A stretch of 41,784 nucleotides of DNA from an uncultured bacterium (lineage in GTDB: Bacteria; Desulfobacterota; Desulfobaccia; Desulfobaccales; 0-14-0-80-60-11). The stretch spans positions 1 to 41,784 of the forward strand of contig CALEAV010000032.1 of the NCBI GenBank assembly GCA_937943575.1. The letters run 5' to 3'. Positions 16,280 through 24,231 of this stretch are shown here, piece by piece. A program made the translations under genes and the position numbers. The notes beneath the pieces are model-generated. The model was not told the origin of the DNA. It ran no database searches and worked only from the letters and a program-made list of their open reading frames with translations. Within the stretch, counting starts at the first letter, position 1. Each line of letters starts with the position of its first letter.

Positions 16280-17965
16280 TCAGATTTCCACCCGCAAGGA
16301 CCGGCGCACCCGCACCGCCGCGGCGCCGCCCACCGGGCAGACATGCTCGCAGTGGCCGCAGCCGATGCAGCGGTCGGGGTGCACCACCGGCAGTTTCACC
16401 GTCACCTTCTCCCCGTTGGGGGTGAGGACCTCTCCGGGATTGAAGGTGATGGCCTTGGGGGAGACGGGGCAGTGCTCCTCGCACACCAGGCAGTCGCTGC
16501 CCTCGGACCAGGGGATGCAGCGGTTGCGGTCGAAGGCCGCCACCCCCAGGGCGAGGGCCTGCTTGGCGGCCAGCTCCAGGGCCGGGATGGCGCCGGTGGG
16601 GCAGACCTGGCCGCAGAGGTTGCAGCCGTAGGAGCAATACCCCAACCGGGGGATGAGCCGGGGGGTGTAGAGCCCCTCCAGCCCCGCCTCCCACAACACC
16701 GGCTGCAGGCCGTTGGTGAGACAGACCTTCATGCACTGGCCACAGCGGATGCAGCGGGCCAGGAACTCGCCTTCGTCCTGGGCGCCGGGAGGGCGGATGA
16801 GGAACTCATCGGGCCGCCGGGCCAGGGAGCCCAGGCGCACCACCGGCGCCAGGGCCGCCCCGGCGGCCACCGCGGTGATGACCTGCCGCCGTCCCAGATC
16901 CAGGGGTGCCCGGGGCAGGCGCCGCCAAACGAAGTCGGCCCGGCCCTTCTCACAGGCCGCCACGCAGCTCAGGCAGAGCTGGCACTCCGAGGAGAGGTGG
17001 GGGCTGAGGCGCGCCCTGGTCAAGGAGCCGGGAGAGGCGGCCGTGCCCCCGGCCTCCCCCCTCTCCGCCCCCCCGGAGGGCAGGTCGGGTCCCTGCCGCC
17101 CCCCTTCCTCCCCCTTGAAGGCCCCCATCTTGCAGACCACGGCGCAGTCGCCGCAATCCGGGCAGAGGCTGGCGGGGGTGCGACGCAGGAGGGAGAAGCG
17201 GGCGAAGATCCCATAGAGCGCCCCCAGGGGGCACAGGGCCCGGCACCAGAAGCGGCGGTCCAGCCGCTCGGCGGCCACAATGAGGGCAAAGAGCGCCAGG
17301 GTGAGGAAGGGGAGCAGAAACACCAGCCCCCGGAAGGGGAGTACGGTGGCCTTGAGAAGCTGATACACCGGTTCGCTGAGGGTACTCACCGGCGGCCCCA
17401 GGTGGTAGAGGACGGTGCTCCCCTTCTCCACCCCGTAGCTGAAGGCGGGGTAGAAGACGATGGTCAGGGTGCGGTAAAGCAGGGAAAGGGGGTCAAGGAG
17501 CCCGGCCAGGTTCACCGACAGGGGCGCGGCGGCCAGCAGGGCGATGAGGAGGTAGTATTTGGCCCGGCGCCAGCGGTCCGCGACCCCCCGGTCGGGGCGG
17601 GGGGAAAAGAGGAGGCGACGGCAGGCATCCAGGGTGGTGCCCAACGGGCAGACCCAGCCGCAGAAGAACCGCCCCAGCACCACGGTGAGGGCTACGAAGG
17701 TCAGGGACCACAGCAGGGCCGGCACCAGGGGGCTGAAGGTGAGGAGGGTCACCGCCAGGGCCAGGGGATCAAAGCGGAAGAAGAGGTCCACCGGCCAGGC
17801 GAGCTGGGGGGCGCTGCGGTATTCCGCCTGCAAAAACAGCCAGACAAAGAGGAGGAAAAAGAGGACCTGGCTCAGCCGGCGCACATGCAGCCAGAGGCGG
17901 CGCTTCGGGGGCGCAGGGGACTTGGGAATCTGTTCAGAAGTAAGGCTCATGAAAAGTGGACTCAC
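16280..17965 (-). CDS. Membrane-bound polyferredoxin (NapH/CcoG-like 4Fe-4S protein)
   Basis: The protein is 561 residues. The N-terminal half has about five membrane spans and the paired NapH/NosR-type motifs CGWVCPLG (near residue 100) and CRALCPLGALYG. It is followed by a series of ferredoxin-like sites: CPDCGDCAVVC, CQLCLSCVAACEKG, CIRCGQCMKVC, CSYGCNLCGQVCPTG, CLVCEEHCP and CIGCGHCEHVCPVGG. In all about eight cluster-binding motifs make it an electron conduit from the quinone pool or periplasm. The middle carries LGRRQVITAVAAGAALAP, a twin-Arg-like hydrophobic segment, so the C-terminal ferredoxin part may be exported. It follows the DUF362 gene with a 256-base gap holding a hairpin repeat; this pairing is common in Desulfobacterota. 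Confidence 0.85.
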   Translation of the reverse strand: MSPLFMSLTSEQIPKSPAPPKRRLWLHVRRLSQVLFFLLFVWLFLQAEYRSAPQLAWPVDLFFRFDPLALAVTLLTFSPLVPALLWSLTFVALTVVLGRFFCGWVCPLGTTLDACRRLLFSPRPDRGVADRWRRAKYYLLIALLAAAPLSVNLAGLLDPLSLLYRTLTIVFYPAFSYGVEKGSTVLYHLGPPVSTLSEPVYQLLKATVLPFRGLVFLLPFLTLALFALIVAAERLDRRFWCRALCPLGALYGIFARFSLLRRTPASLCPDCGDCAVVCKMGAFKGEEGGRQGPDLPSGGAERGEAGGTAASPGSLTRARLSPHLSSECQLCLSCVAACEKGRADFVWRRLPRAPLDLGRRQVITAVAAGAALAPVVRLGSLARRPDEFLIRPPGAQDEGEFLARCIRCGQCMKVCLTNGLQPVLWEAGLEGLYTPRLIPRLGYCSYGCNLCGQVCPTGAIPALELAAKQALALGVAAFDRNRCIPWSEGSDCLVCEEHCPVSPKAITFNPGEVLTPNGEKVTVKLPVVHPDRCIGCGHCEHVCPVGGAAAVRVRRSLRVEI

Positions 17966-17981
17966 AAACCAAATTTGTTGA

Positions 17982-18115
17982 GGGGAGGGCTGGAGGAGCA
18001 GTGGTTCCCCCCCACCCTCCCCTCAAACACCCCTTCCACCCCCTGTATAAGGGATTGCGGGTGGGGGCGTGGGGGAGTGGGTAAGGGTCCACGACCCTTA
18101 GCCCCAACTGTTCCC
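17982..18115 (-). repeat. Intergenic GC-rich hairpin repeat, copy C
   Basis: Read on the minus strand it begins GGCTAAGGGTCGTGGACCC and has the same order of parts as the copy at 22372-22495: a small AAGGG stem, a C-rich arm, an ATCCC(T)TATA turn and a G-rich arm. The small stem is AAGGGTC/GACCCTT here against AAGGGCC/GGCCCTT in the other copies, a compensatory change. It lies between DUF362 and the polyferredoxin gene, in the direction of their transcription. Confidence 0.7.
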
Positions 18116-18221
18116 CAGCAAAAAGCATGCAGGGCGGGGAGGGGAACCTCCAACCGCCCTGAATCTCAGGACAGCGGGGCTGGAGGCCCGGTTTTCGGGC
18201 CACCTCCGGCTCGCCTGCCGT

Positions 18222-19133
18222 CTAGACGAAAGTGACCTTGCCTAAATCCATCTCCCCCAGACCCAGCTCGTAGGCCTTGGTGATGTAGCCGATGTCGGTG
18301 GGTTTGAGGCCGAAAAGCGTGCTGCCGTAGGCGTCCAGGGCCACCGGGTCGGGGCTGGCCGCCACCAGGTTTCTGACCTCCACGTCCGCCAGGTTGCCGC
18401 CGGTGGGGCCGTTGCGCAGGAGGATCCGGGTGCAGTCCAGCACATGCAGGTCGGGCCTAAGCACCAGGTTCATGTCGGCGATGTTCTGGTGCAGGCCCAC
18501 ATGGCAGCGGCCCCGCCAGCCGCCGATGGCCCCCATCATGTTCTTCAGGGCCAGGGTGAGGCGGGCCTCGCTATGGTGTTTGGCCACCGGGATGTTGATG
18601 AAGCGGTCGGCCTCCAGGATGTCCTTGTAGTACAGCCACTTTTTCAGGGACTTGGCCCGCTCCGCCTTCACCTCCACAAAGCGGCGCTCATCCACATACT
18701 CCACCGACACCCGGGGGTCCCTGAGGGCCTCCACCGCCGGCTTGATGCCGCTGTTCTGATAGGCCTTGCGGGCGTCGTGGCAGGTGTGGTCCAGGACTTT
18801 CACCTTTTTGGCGCCGGCCTCGAGGCACATCTCCACCACCCGGCGCACCACGTCGGGATGGGCGTTGGCGGCCAGCTCCGGGGCCCGGTCCCAGGCCATG
18901 TTGGGCTTCACCACCACCGTCTCCCCGGGGTTGACGAACTTTTTCATGCCGCCCAGGGCCTGGACCGCATCGGAGGTGATGTTGGCCCAGTGGCTGCCCT
19001 CCACCTTGGCGATGACGGGCTGGGGCCGCTTCTCCGGGGCCATGGCCCAGAGCTCCTCGGGCAAAACGAAGCGGGCCGCGCCCGCCGCGGCGCCCAGGAG
19101 CGCCAATCTCTTCAGAAATTCCCGTCGTTCCAT
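18222..19133 (-). CDS. DUF362 domain protein with Tat signal
   Basis: The protein is 303 residues. The N-terminus MERREFLKRLALLGAAAG is a Tat signal (RREFLK), so a folded, probably cofactor-containing protein is exported. The body has DUF362 features: VVVKPNMAWDR, HPDVVRRVVEMCLEAGAKKVKV, INIPVAKHHSEARLTLALKN and the late DPVALDAYG segment. DUF362 function is not settled; members are often fused or adjacent to 4Fe-4S domains. This copy has no ferredoxin domain of its own, but the next gene downstream is a polyferredoxin membrane protein, which is likely its redox partner. The start ATG is the one that gives a complete Tat signal. Confidence 0.87.
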   Translation of the reverse strand: MERREFLKRLALLGAAAGAARFVLPEELWAMAPEKRPQPVIAKVEGSHWANITSDAVQALGGMKKFVNPGETVVVKPNMAWDRAPELAANAHPDVVRRVVEMCLEAGAKKVKVLDHTCHDARKAYQNSGIKPAVEALRDPRVSVEYVDERRFVEVKAERAKSLKKWLYYKDILEADRFINIPVAKHHSEARLTLALKNMMGAIGGWRGRCHVGLHQNIADMNLVLRPDLHVLDCTRILLRNGPTGGNLADVEVRNLVAASPDPVALDAYGSTLFGLKPTDIGYITKAYELGLGEMDLGKVTFV

Positions 19134-19271
19134 AAATCCTCCCGGAGGTCCTGGTGCCCCCCCTGCAGGCCGTGCCTGCCTTCTGCCCGTGGCCGGCCCG
19201 GACTGGCTGCGCTTTCACTTACCCATTATTTTGACGATAATCCCGCGGGCGGCGCAAGGGAAAGTTTTCCC

Positions 19272-19300
19272 TTGACAGGGGGGCCGTGCTGTTTTATTGA
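19272..19300 (+). promoter_or_regulatory. Likely promoter of the tetR-efflux operon
   Basis: TTGACA at 19272-19277 followed after 17 bases by TATTGA at 19295-19300 gives a plausible promoter whose -10 overlaps the first TetR operator. A second reading, TTGACT at 19297-19302 with TATAAG at 19322-19327, would place transcription at the ATG itself (leaderless). In either case a repressor on the palindromes would block it. Confidence 0.5.
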
Positions 19301-19331
19301 CTTAAAAGTCATTTTTCTGACTATAAGGTCA
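19298..19331 (+). promoter_or_regulatory. Two tandem TetR-type operators TGAC-N6-GTCA
   Basis: TGACTTAAAAGTCA at 19298-19311 and TGACTATAAGGTCA at 19318-19331 are each near-palindromic, are spaced 20 bases centre to centre (about two helical turns), and end exactly at the tetR ATG (19332). Such paired sites suit cooperative binding of two TetR dimers on the same DNA face and autoregulation of the efflux operon. The patch is AT-rich against a GC-rich background. Confidence 0.75.
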
Positions 19332-19976
19332 ATGAGCCCCAAAGTCACGAAAAAAGAGGTGCTGACCCGGTTCCGCACCCAGGAGATCCTGACCGCCGCC
19401 CGCCGGGTGATGGAGGCCCGGGGCGGGGTGGAGGCGGTCACCATGGAGGAGGTGGCCCAGGCCGCCGGCGTGGCCAAGGGCACCATCTACCTCTATTTCC
19501 AAAGCAAGGACCACCTCATCTGCGCCCTCATGTCCCAGGTGGGGGAGAACCTGCACCGGGATCTGAGCGGCCTGCTGTCTGCGCCGCTGCCCGCCTGGGA
19601 CCGCCTCCTGGCGGTCATGCGCCTGTGCCTCGATTACCTGAGGCGGGAGCGGCTGCTTTTCCCCGCCTATTTCCGGGACCTGCCCCGCCATCTCTCCAAG
19701 GGGGGGGAGACCCCTTTCCGGCGGATCCAGGAGCTGGAGGAGGAGATCCTGACCCAGCTCACCCAGCTTTTTCATCAGGGGGTGTCCCAGGGGGAGTTTG
19801 TGGTGGCGGAGCCCCGCCTCCTCACCTACCTCTTCCGGGGCCTCATCCGGGCGGTGGGTCACTACCAGATGCAGCGGGCGCCGGAGAACGGGGTGGGCGA
19901 GGCCGAGCCGGTGTTGCAGGCGCTGCTGGGCGGGCTGAGGCCGTCCGCGCTCTCCCGGGAGGTGGCCTCGGCATGA
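19332..19976 (+). CDS. TetR/AcrR-family transcriptional repressor
   Basis: The protein is 214 residues from ATG at 19332; the frame stays open upstream through the operator, but this ATG gives the standard N-terminus. The HTH is at about residues 36-58 (TMEEVAQAAGVAKGTIYLYF), the classic TetR signature with the SKDHL turn after it. The ligand domain contains YLRRERLLFPAYFRDLP. It most likely represses its own operon until a toxic substrate binds. The stop overlaps the start of the TolC-like gene (ATGA), so translation is coupled with the efflux genes. No other regulator is nearby. Confidence 0.9.
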   Translation: MSPKVTKKEVLTRFRTQEILTAARRVMEARGGVEAVTMEEVAQAAGVAKGTIYLYFQSKDHLICALMSQVGENLHRDLSGLLSAPLPAWDRLLAVMRLCLDYLRRERLLFPAYFRDLPRHLSKGGETPFRRIQELEEEILTQLTQLFHQGVSQGEFVVAEPRLLTYLFRGLIRAVGHYQMQRAPENGVGEAEPVLQALLGGLRPSALSREVASA

Positions 19977-21313
19977 ATAGGCTCCCGGCGTGGCTGGCCT
20001 GGGGACTGGTGGTGCTCGTGGGGGCCGTGGGGGCGGCGGGCGGCGCCGAGACGCCCCGACACCTCACCCTGCGGGAGGCGCTGCGCCAGGCGGCCCAGGC
20101 CAATCCCACCCTCAAGATCGCCCGGCTGGAGGAGCTCATCGCCGATGAGGAGGCGGTCAGGGCCCGGGCCGGGTTCCTCCCCCAGGTGAAGGGGAGCCTG
20201 GGCCACACCCTGTATGACAACCCGGTGAAGGTGCGCATCCGGGGGACGGAGGCCTTCGGGCCGGGCAGCTTCCCCATGACCAACCGCAACTTCTGGTCCA
20301 GCCAGGTGGTGGCGGAGCAGACGGTCTTCGACTTTTTCGCCACCCCCTCCCGCTACCAGGCCGCAGTGCTGGGCAAGACCATCAGCCGCCTGGACAGCGC
20401 CCAGGTGCGGGACAATCTCTTCCTGGCGGTCTGCCAGGGGTATTTCCGGGTGCTCCGGGCCGAAAAGATGGTGCTGGTGGCGGAGCAGGAGGGGAAGCAG
20501 CTCCGGGAACACCTGAAGAACGCCCGCCATCTCTATGAGGTGGGGCTCACCACCTACAATGACGTCCTCCAGGCCGAGGTGGCCCTGGCGGATGCGGAGC
20601 AGCGTCTCATCAGCGCCCGCAGCGACCTCACCACCGCCCAAGCTCAACTCAACAAGCTCCTGGGTCTCCCCCTGGAGACGGCCCTGAGGCTCGCCGAGGA
20701 GAGCGAGCTCACCGTGCCCCCCGGGGACCTGCCCCAGGCGGCCCACCGGGCCCTGAATCAGCGGCCGGAGCTCAAGGCGGCAGAGACCCGCATCCGCCAG
20801 GGAGAGAAGGCGGTCACCCAGGCCAGGGCGGGTTTTTATCCCCGCATCTACCTCCAGGGCGGCCATGCCTGGCAGCAGAACGACTCCTGGGTTCACGACC
20901 ACCAGTGGTTTGGCATGCTGGGCCTGCAATGGAGCCTCTTTTCCGGCTTCGACACCCGGGCCCAGGTGCGCCAGGCCCGGGAGCGCCTGGAGCAGCTGCG
21001 CCTGAAGCGCCAGGACCTCAGTGAGCAGGTGAAGCTGGAGGTGCAGACCGCTTACCTGGAGGTGCGGGACACCGCCGAGCGCCTGCGGGTGACCCAGAAG
21101 GCCGTCTCCCAGGGCGAGGAGAACCTGCGCCTCAATGAAGAGCGCTACCGGGAGCAGGTGGGCACCGCCACCGACGTCATCGACGCCCAGACCCTCCTCA
21201 CCAAGGCCCGGGTCAATTTCTACACCGCCCGCTACGACCATCAGATGGCCAAGGCCACCCTGCTGTGGGCGGTGGGGGCCATCAATGAACTCCTCAGCGA
21301 CCCCAAGCCGTAA
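19973..21313 (+). CDS. TolC-family outer membrane efflux protein
   Basis: The protein is 446 residues with a signal peptide (AWGLVVLVGAVGAAGGAETP). Two OEP repeats are visible. The first contains LREALRQAAQANPTLKIARL and YFRVLRAEKMVLVAEQEGKQ with LYEVGLTTYNDVLQAEVAL; the second contains NQRPELKAAETRIRQGEKAV and YREQVGTATDVIDAQTLL. It forms the trimeric outer-membrane channel and periplasmic alpha-barrel that meets the adaptor encoded next. Unlike E. coli emrAB, the outer channel is in the same operon. The ATG overlaps the tetR stop by four bases, and the hlyD-type gene starts three bases after its stop. Confidence 0.9.
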   Translation: MNRLPAWLAWGLVVLVGAVGAAGGAETPRHLTLREALRQAAQANPTLKIARLEELIADEEAVRARAGFLPQVKGSLGHTLYDNPVKVRIRGTEAFGPGSFPMTNRNFWSSQVVAEQTVFDFFATPSRYQAAVLGKTISRLDSAQVRDNLFLAVCQGYFRVLRAEKMVLVAEQEGKQLREHLKNARHLYEVGLTTYNDVLQAEVALADAEQRLISARSDLTTAQAQLNKLLGLPLETALRLAEESELTVPPGDLPQAAHRALNQRPELKAAETRIRQGEKAVTQARAGFYPRIYLQGGHAWQQNDSWVHDHQWFGMLGLQWSLFSGFDTRAQVRQARERLEQLRLKRQDLSEQVKLEVQTAYLEVRDTAERLRVTQKAVSQGEENLRLNEERYREQVGTATDVIDAQTLLTKARVNFYTARYDHQMAKATLLWAVGAINELLSDPKP

Positions 21314-21316
21314 ACC

Positions 21317-22375
21317 ATGGCGCGCACGATCCTGCTTCGCTTCCTCCTGCCCCTGGTCCTGCTGGTGATGGTGGCCGCCGGGGTGGGCTACTGGTATTAC
21401 CTGCGGATCTTTGTCAGCACCGACAATGCCTATGTCAGCGGGCACGTGGGGGTGGTCTCCGCCCGGGTGCCGGGCAGGGTGGCCCAGGTGCTGGTGGACG
21501 ACAACCAGCCCGTCACTGCCGGCCAGCTGCTCCTCACCCTGGAGCCCCAGGACTTCGAGGTGGCGGTGGCCCAGGCCGAGGCCGCCCTGCACCGCCTGCG
21601 CCAGGATCTGGCGGCCCAATACGCCCGGGTGGCCGCCGCCCGGGGCAAAATCCTCCAGGCCCGGGCCCACCTCCAGCAGGCCCTCACCGACCAGCGCCGG
21701 TACAGCCAGCTCTATGAGCGCCGCACCGTGCCCCGCCAGACCCTGGACCAGATGAACACCCGGGTGAAGGTGGCCCAGGGCGAGCTCGCCGAGGCCCAGG
21801 CGGAAGAGCGCCGGGCCCTGGCGGCCATCGGCGGCTCCACCGACCTCCCCCTGGAGGAGCAGCCCGCCGTCCGGGAGGCCAAAGCCCGCCTGGAGGAGGC
21901 CCGCCTGCGCCTCTCCTACACCCGGGTCAAGGCCGGGGTGAGCGGCTACATCACCCGCCGCCAGGTGAAACCCGGCAACTGGGTGCAGCCCGGCCAGCCT
22001 CTGATGATGGTGGTGCCGGTGGATTACTCCGAGGTGTGGATCGAGGCCAACTACAAGGAGACGCAGCTCACCCATGTCTGCATCGGCCAAAAGGCCGAGG
22101 TGACGGTGGACGCCTACCCGGGGACGAAATTCAAGGGGGTGGTGGATTCCATCATGTCGGGCACCGGCGCCGCCTTCGCCCTCCTTCCCCCCGAGAACGC
22201 CACCGGCAACTGGGTCAAGGTGGTGCAGCGCATTCCGGTGAAGATCCGCCTGCTGCCGCCCTTCCCGGAGAACCAGCCTCTTAGGCTGGGCATGTCCTGT
22301 TCCGCCACCATTGACACCCGGGACCGCCGCGGCCCCCGGCTCCTGTCCGGGGCGGTGGCCGGGGGAGGAGGCTAA
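21317..22375 (+). CDS. HlyD/EmrA-family periplasmic adaptor
   Basis: The protein is 352 residues. It has one N-terminal membrane anchor (LLPLVLLVMVAAGVGYWYYL) followed by STDNAYVSGHVGVVSARVPG, the start of the biotinyl-lipoyl half typical of EmrA. A coiled-coil hairpin (about residues 95-190, heptads of Ala/Leu/Arg with a QLYERRTVPRQTLDQ turn) is followed by YTRVKAGVSGYITRRQVKPG and the beta-barrel with VWIEANYKETQL. It links the TolC-like channel to the MFS pump. The C-terminus is Gly-rich (AVAGGGG) and its stop codon lies inside the intergenic hairpin repeat. Confidence 0.92.
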   Translation: MARTILLRFLLPLVLLVMVAAGVGYWYYLRIFVSTDNAYVSGHVGVVSARVPGRVAQVLVDDNQPVTAGQLLLTLEPQDFEVAVAQAEAALHRLRQDLAAQYARVAAARGKILQARAHLQQALTDQRRYSQLYERRTVPRQTLDQMNTRVKVAQGELAEAQAEERRALAAIGGSTDLPLEEQPAVREAKARLEEARLRLSYTRVKAGVSGYITRRQVKPGNWVQPGQPLMMVVPVDYSEVWIEANYKETQLTHVCIGQKAEVTVDAYPGTKFKGVVDSIMSGTGAAFALLPPENATGNWVKVVQRIPVKIRLLPPFPENQPLRLGMSCSATIDTRDRRGPRLLSGAVAGGGG

Positions 22376-22495
22376 GGGCCGGGGGCCCTTACCCCTCCCC
22401 CAGACCCCTCCCCCCCATCCCATAAAGGGTTGGGAGGGGGGTGTGGGGGGAGGGCAGGGAGCTGCGCTCCCTGGTCCTCCCCCCACTTTCCACGC
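22372..22495 (+). repeat. Intergenic GC-rich hairpin repeat, copy B
   Basis: This is the most complete copy. It has a small stem AAGGGCC (22374-22380) with GGCCCTT (22384-22390), then a C-rich arm (CCCCTCCCCCAGACCCCTCC and on to ATCCC), an ATAAA turn, and a complementary G-rich arm GGGTTGGGAGGGGGGTGTGG ending GGGGAGGG. A final GGGAGC/GCTCCC hairpin closes it. It starts at the adaptor stop codon and fills the gap inside the efflux operon, so it would be transcribed and could act as a processing site, partial terminator or mRNA stabiliser. Confidence 0.75.
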
Positions 22496-22545
22496 AGTTA
22501 TCCATCAGGGCCGCCCCGGACCTGCTGGATAATCAAGATGGAACC

Positions 22546-24192
22546 ATGACCCAGGACCGGCCGCCGGTGAACAAGTGGCTCGTCACCATTGCGGTGATGG
22601 CGGGCACCTTCATGGAGATCATCGACACCACGGTGGTGAACGTGGCCCTGCCGCACATGGCGGGGTCGCTCTCCGCCGGGGTGGATGAGGCCACCTGGGT
22701 GCTCACCTCCTATTTAGTGAGCAACGCCATCGTACTGCCCATCACCGGCTGGCTGGCCGCCCTCTTTGGCCGCAAGCGCTTCCTCATGCTCTGCCTGGCC
22801 CTGTTCACCCTCTCCTCCATGCTCTGCGGCTCGGCCCCCAACCTGGGGCTCCTCATCCTCTTCCGCATCTTCCAGGGCATCGGCGGCGGGGCCTTGCAGC
22901 CCATCTCCCAGGCGATCCTGCTGGAGAGCTTCCCGGTCAGGGAGCGGGGCATGGCCATGGCCATCTGGGGCATCGGGGTGGTCTTCGCCCCCATCATCGG
23001 GCCGCTTCTGGGCGGCTGGATCACCGACACCTTAAGCTGGCGCTGGGCCTTCTACATCAACCTGCCGGTGGGCCTCCTCTCTTTGGTGATGACCGCCCTG
23101 TTTATCTTTGACCCCGCCTACATCCGGGAGCAGCGGGCCGGGCGCATCGACTATGTGGGCCTGGGGTTTCTGTGCGTCGGCCTGGGGGCCCTGCAGGTGG
23201 TGCTGGACAAAGGCGAGCGGGAGGGCTGGTTTGAGAGCGACTTCATCGTCCGGCTGGCCGTCGTCTCCGCCGTCAGCCTCATCCTCCTCCTCTACTGGGA
23301 GCTGAGGGTGAAGGAGCCGGTAGTGGACTTAAGGCTCTTCAGGGAGCGCAACTATGCCGCCGGCACCGCCATCATGTTCTTCTTCGGCTTTGTGCTTTAT
23401 GGCAGCATCGTCCTTCTGCCCCTGTATCTGCAGACCCTCATGGGCTATGACGCCACTTTGGCGGGCTGGGCCCTGGCCTACGGCGGGGTGGGCTCCCTGA
23501 TGATTCTCCCTATTGTGGGCCGCCTCACCCAGCTCATTGACGGCCGCTGGCTGGTGGGGACGGGGCTGCTCATCAACGCGGCGGCGGTGTATCTCATGAG
23601 CCTCTACAACACCCAGATCGACTTTGCCCATGCCTGGTGGCCCCGCTTCGTGCAGGGCTTCGGTCTGGGGACCACCTTTGTGTCGCTCACCACCCTCACC
23701 ATGTCCCGCATCAGCCAGGAGAAGATGGGGAATGCCACCGGCATCTTCAACCTCATGCGCAACCTGGGGGGCAGCTTCGGCATCGCCACCGCCACCACCC
23801 TCCTGTCGCAGCGCGCCCAGTTCCACCAGACCCACCTGGTGGAGCATGTCACCCCCTTGTCGCTGCCCTTCACCTATTGGCAGCAGCGCATGGGGCAGCT
23901 CTTTCCCCAGCTGGGGCCGGACTGGCAGTGGTGGCAGGGCAAGGAGGCCATGGGGGGGCTCTACCTGGAGGTGCAGCGCCAGGCCCAGATGCTGGCCTTC
24001 TGCGACGTGTATTACCTCTTTACCCTCATCTGCCTGGCCCTCCTGCCCCTGGTGGTGCTCATGCGGCCGCTTCCCCGGATGGCAGCCGCACCGCAGAGCC
24101 GGGGACCCGGGGTGGAGGCGCCGGCAGCGGCCCCCGGGCCCGCCGCCCCTGACCGCCCGGCGGAGGACTATGGCCCGTCGGCAGCCCGCTGA
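22546..24192 (+). CDS. DHA2-family (EmrB-type) MFS drug:proton antiporter
   Basis: The protein is 548 residues from ATG at 22546. The frame is open upstream into the repeat, but family members begin close to NKWLVTIAVMAGTFMEIIDTTVVNVALPHMAGSL. Fourteen membrane segments are expected. The motif-D1 region (DTTVVNVALP) and the antiporter motif C region with GIGVVFAPIIGPLLGGWI are present. The late LTTLTMSRISQEKMGNATGIFNLMRNLGGSFGIATATTLL segment is characteristic of EmrB/QacA relatives. It works with the adaptor and outer membrane channel just upstream as a tripartite pump. The C-terminal tail is Pro/Ala-rich and cytoplasmic. The substrate is unknown; hydrophobic drugs, uncouplers or solvents are usual for the family. 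Confidence 0.93.
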   Translation: MTQDRPPVNKWLVTIAVMAGTFMEIIDTTVVNVALPHMAGSLSAGVDEATWVLTSYLVSNAIVLPITGWLAALFGRKRFLMLCLALFTLSSMLCGSAPNLGLLILFRIFQGIGGGALQPISQAILLESFPVRERGMAMAIWGIGVVFAPIIGPLLGGWITDTLSWRWAFYINLPVGLLSLVMTALFIFDPAYIREQRAGRIDYVGLGFLCVGLGALQVVLDKGEREGWFESDFIVRLAVVSAVSLILLLYWELRVKEPVVDLRLFRERNYAAGTAIMFFFGFVLYGSIVLLPLYLQTLMGYDATLAGWALAYGGVGSLMILPIVGRLTQLIDGRWLVGTGLLINAAAVYLMSLYNTQIDFAHAWWPRFVQGFGLGTTFVSLTTLTMSRISQEKMGNATGIFNLMRNLGGSFGIATATTLLSQRAQFHQTHLVEHVTPLSLPFTYWQQRMGQLFPQLGPDWQWWQGKEAMGGLYLEVQRQAQMLAFCDVYYLFTLICLALLPLVVLMRPLPRMAAAPQSRGPGVEAPAAAPGPAAPDRPAEDYGPSAAR

Positions 24193-24231
24193 GGACTCTC
24201 CTGGCACATCCCGGCCCCAGGGGAGGGTGCG

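Noticed and set aside
16250-18235. Plus-strand open frame of 661 codons
   Set aside because: It is fully antisense to the polyferredoxin gene, whose cysteine motifs are unmistakable on the minus strand.
19862-22486. Minus-strand open frame of 874 codons
   Set aside because: It lies antisense to the TolC-like and HlyD-like genes, which have complete family motifs and overlapping starts and stops; stop codons are rare in this frame because of GC content.
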